Shown: positions 48,763 to 50,163 of the stretch, piece after piece
How positions within the stretch are numbered: the first letter of the stretch is position 1
Layout of the letters: the number at the start of each line of letters is the position of its first letter
The notes under the pieces: model-generated
Seen by the model: only the letters and a program-made list of their open reading frames with translations
Databases searched by the model: none
What the model was told of the DNA's origin: nothing
Made by a program: the position numbers and the translations under genes
DNA from: an uncultured bacterium
Lineage (GTDB): Bacteria; Bacillota; Bacilli; Lactobacillales; Lactobacillaceae
Direction of reading: 5' to 3'
DNA length: 50,163 nucleotides
NCBI GenBank assembly: GCA_905214545.1
Contig: CAJMMO010000006.1
Location: forward strand, 1 to 50,163

Positions 48763-49974
48763 TTACTTGTCAGAAATGCATTCGATGCCTGGCAGCTTCT
48801 TGCCTTCCAGGTATTGCAGAGAAGCGCCGCCGCCAGTTGAAATGTGTGACAGCTTAGGTGCGATACCCAGTTGCTTAACGGCTGAAGTTGAGTCGCCGCC
48901 GCCGACAATGGTAATTGCGTCAGGCAGAGCAGCTAAAGCACGGCCGATTTCCAGAGTACCGTTTGCAAAGCGCGGCATTTCGAACACGCCCATTGGCCCG
49001 TTCCAGACAACAGTCTTGGCGCCCTTGAGCTTGTCCTTGAACAAAGCGATGGTCTTAGGACCAATGTCCATGCCCATTTCGTCATCGGCGATGTCGCCTT
49101 CGGCAACTCTGCTCTTGGCGTCCTTGTTGAATTCCTTAGTAACAACAGTGTCGACTGGCAGGATGATCTTGCCGTTGGCCTTCTTCAGCAGGTCCTTGGC
49201 TAATTCAACCTTGTCTTCTTCAAGCAGGGATTCGCCGACAGTCTTGCCTTGGGCAACCATGAAGGTGTAAGCCATGCCGCCGCCGATCAGGATGTAGTCT
49301 GACTTTGGAATCAGGTTGGTGATAACACCGATCTTGTCGGAAACCTTGGCACCGCCCAGGATGGTTACGAATGGGTGAACCGGGTTGTCAACGGCGTTGC
49401 CTAAGAACTTGATTTCCTTTTCAATTAAGAAACCGCCGGCAACTGGCTTGCCTTCTGCCTTCATAGCAGTGGCGATGCCGACATTGGAAGCGTGGCTTCT
49501 GTGAGCAGTACCGAAGGCGTCGTTGACGAACATGTCGCCAAGGCTTGCCCAGTATTCGCCCAGCTTAGGGTCGTTGCCGGATTCGCGCTTGCCGAAGTCG
49601 TTGTCGATGTCTTGGAATCTGGTGTTTTCCATTAACAGAACGTCGCCGTCTTGCATCTTGGCAATGGCGTCTTCCAGTTCCTTGCCTTCGTTAGTCGGTA
49701 CAAAAGCAACCGGCTTGTCCAGCAGTTCTGACAGGCGCTTGGCAACTGGCCGCAGAGACAATTCCTTCTTGTCTTCTTCGGTCTTGATTCTGCCTAAGTG
49801 GCTGAGCAGGATAGCCTTGCCGCCGTGTTCAATGATGTACTTGATGCTTGGCAAAGCGGCAACGATTCTGTTGTCGTCGTTGATGACGCCGTTTTGAATT
49901 GGGACGTTGAAGTCCACACGCATCAATACCTTTTTACCTTTTACATCAAGATCAGAGATGATCAATTTTGCCAT
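48763..49974 (-). CDS. pgk: phosphoglycerate kinase
   Basis: This 403-aa enzyme makes ATP from 1,3-bisphosphoglycerate. Signatures: KKVLMRVDFNVPIQNG near the N terminus, LLSHLGRIKTEED, FVNDAFGTAHRSHAS, ILGGAKVSDKIGVI, and WNGPMGVFEMPRFANGT with GGGDSTSAVK near the end. ATG 49972-49974 has GGAGGTC upstream. The ribosome site directly follows a terminator-like hairpin after gap. Confidence 0.98.
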   Translation of the reverse strand: MAKLIISDLDVKGKKVLMRVDFNVPIQNGVINDDNRIVAALPSIKYIIEHGGKAILLSHLGRIKTEEDKKELSLRPVAKRLSELLDKPVAFVPTNEGKELEDAIAKMQDGDVLLMENTRFQDIDNDFGKRESGNDPKLGEYWASLGDMFVNDAFGTAHRSHASNVGIATAMKAEGKPVAGGFLIEKEIKFLGNAVDNPVHPFVTILGGAKVSDKIGVITNLIPKSDYILIGGGMAYTFMVAQGKTVGESLLEEDKVELAKDLLKKANGKIILPVDTVVTKEFNKDAKSRVAEGDIADDEMGMDIGPKTIALFKDKLKGAKTVVWNGPMGVFEMPRFANGTLEIGRALAALPDAITIVGGGDSTSAVKQLGIAPKLSHISTGGGASLQYLEGKKLPGIECISDK

Positions 49975-50001
49975 TGATTAAAGACCTCCATTCAGATCCT
50001 T

Positions 50002-50036
50002 TAAAAAAAGGCGGAAGGAAGAATTTCCCTCCGCCT
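50002..50036 (-). terminator. terminator / attenuator between gap and pgk
   Basis: On the minus strand GGCGGAGGGAA pairs with TTCCTTCCGCC (50034-50024 with 50020-50010) around a small loop, followed by seven Ts (50009-50003). It lies about 28 bases before the pgk start. Confidence 0.85.
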
Positions 50037-50078
50037 TCTCAATTACCACTTAATTAAAGCATTAAATGAAATTAATGA

Positions 50079-50163
50079 TTAAAGAGTAGCAAAGTGCAAC
50101 AAAGTACGAACCATTTGGCAAGTGAATGAGTATTCGTTGTCGTACCAAGCAACAGTCTTAACT
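50079..50163 (-). CDS. gap: glyceraldehyde-3-phosphate dehydrogenase, C-terminal fragment (cut by window edge)
   Basis: The minus strand reads VKTVAWYDNEYSFTCQMVRT and then LLHFATL before a TAA at 50079-50081, the conserved C terminus of GAPDH, including the WYDNE(Y/W)S motif that contacts NAD. Only the last 27 codons are in the window. It heads the operon with pgk, tpiA and eno. Confidence 0.95.
   Translation of the reverse strand, partial: VKTVAWYDNEYSFTCQMVRTLLHFATL

Noticed and set aside
1..50163. CRISPR arrays
   Set aside because: No regularly spaced 25-40 bp repeats with unique spacers are visible; the only tandem repeats are coding repeats in the adhesin.
1..50163. Insertion sequences or transposase genes
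   Set aside because: No transposase or integrase protein was recognised in any frame. The 36-bp repeats around the adhesin are direct and contain terminators, not IS ends.

Overview
The window looks like chromosome of a Lactobacillus, most likely Lactobacillus delbrueckii (bulgaricus/lactis type). The basis is a Lactobacillales gene set (DUF3737, helveticin J family, murB-potABCD-cdaA-cdaR-glmM-glmS, comG-ytxK-ackA, gap-pgk-tpi-eno, smpB-rnr-secG) together with GC-rich third codon positions and several freshly broken genes. The species name is inference from memory of these families, not from a search. Almost everything is on the minus strand; plus-strand genes are isolated single units.

Layout. 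1-4.6 kb: end of a tRNA-Gln, a PatB-type C-S lyase, a DUF3737 beta-helix protein, an MFS exporter and a degenerate Gfo/Idh-type protein. 4.6-8.2 kb: a large LPXTG mucus-binding-type adhesin broken by one base in a poly-G tract and flanked by 36-bp direct repeats. 8.3-15.2 kb: pgi, a VanZ-like protein, an LtaS-like phosphoglycerol transferase, and a two-component system preceded by an SdpI-like membrane protein. 15.2-19.3 kb: an accessory stretch with a frameshifted unknown gene, an XRE/S24-like repressor without its protease residues, an Ltp-type superinfection-exclusion-like membrane protein, a helveticin J family protein, a lipoprotein, an unlisted 47-aa ORF and a probable small RNA. 19.3-25.5 kb: tmRNA, ackA, a YtxK-like methyltransferase and the competence pseudopilus operon comGA-GG (comGG is a 47-aa ORF).

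25.5-31.3 kb: yebC, a frameshifted low-molecular-weight protein-tyrosine phosphatase, a membrane protein, two HAD phosphatases and glmS. 31.5-39.5 kb: glmM, cdaR, cdaA (amino-sugar synthesis for the cell wall and c-di-AMP synthesis), potDCBA (polyamine uptake) and murB. 39.5-43.9 kb: a DnaQ-like exonuclease, tsaE, pta, ung, a LURP-one-like protein, a TetR-like regulator and smpB. 43.9-50.2 kb: rnr, secG, eno, tpiA, pgk and the 3' end of gap.

How it fits together. Pgi, Gap, Pgk, Tpi and Eno are glycolytic, and Pta/AckA supply the acetate branch. GlmS/GlmM/MurB feed peptidoglycan precursors next to the c-di-AMP cyclase that commonly sits with glmM. tmRNA, SmpB and RNase R, all present here, form the ribosome-rescue and mRNA-decay system. 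Three genes (adhesin, unknown gene at 15.2 kb, tyrosine phosphatase) are each broken by a single-base change in or next to a homopolymer. This could be real decay or phase variation, or base-calling error, and should be settled first. The most novel-looking region is 15.2-19.3 kb, which resembles a small phage-exclusion/antagonism island.
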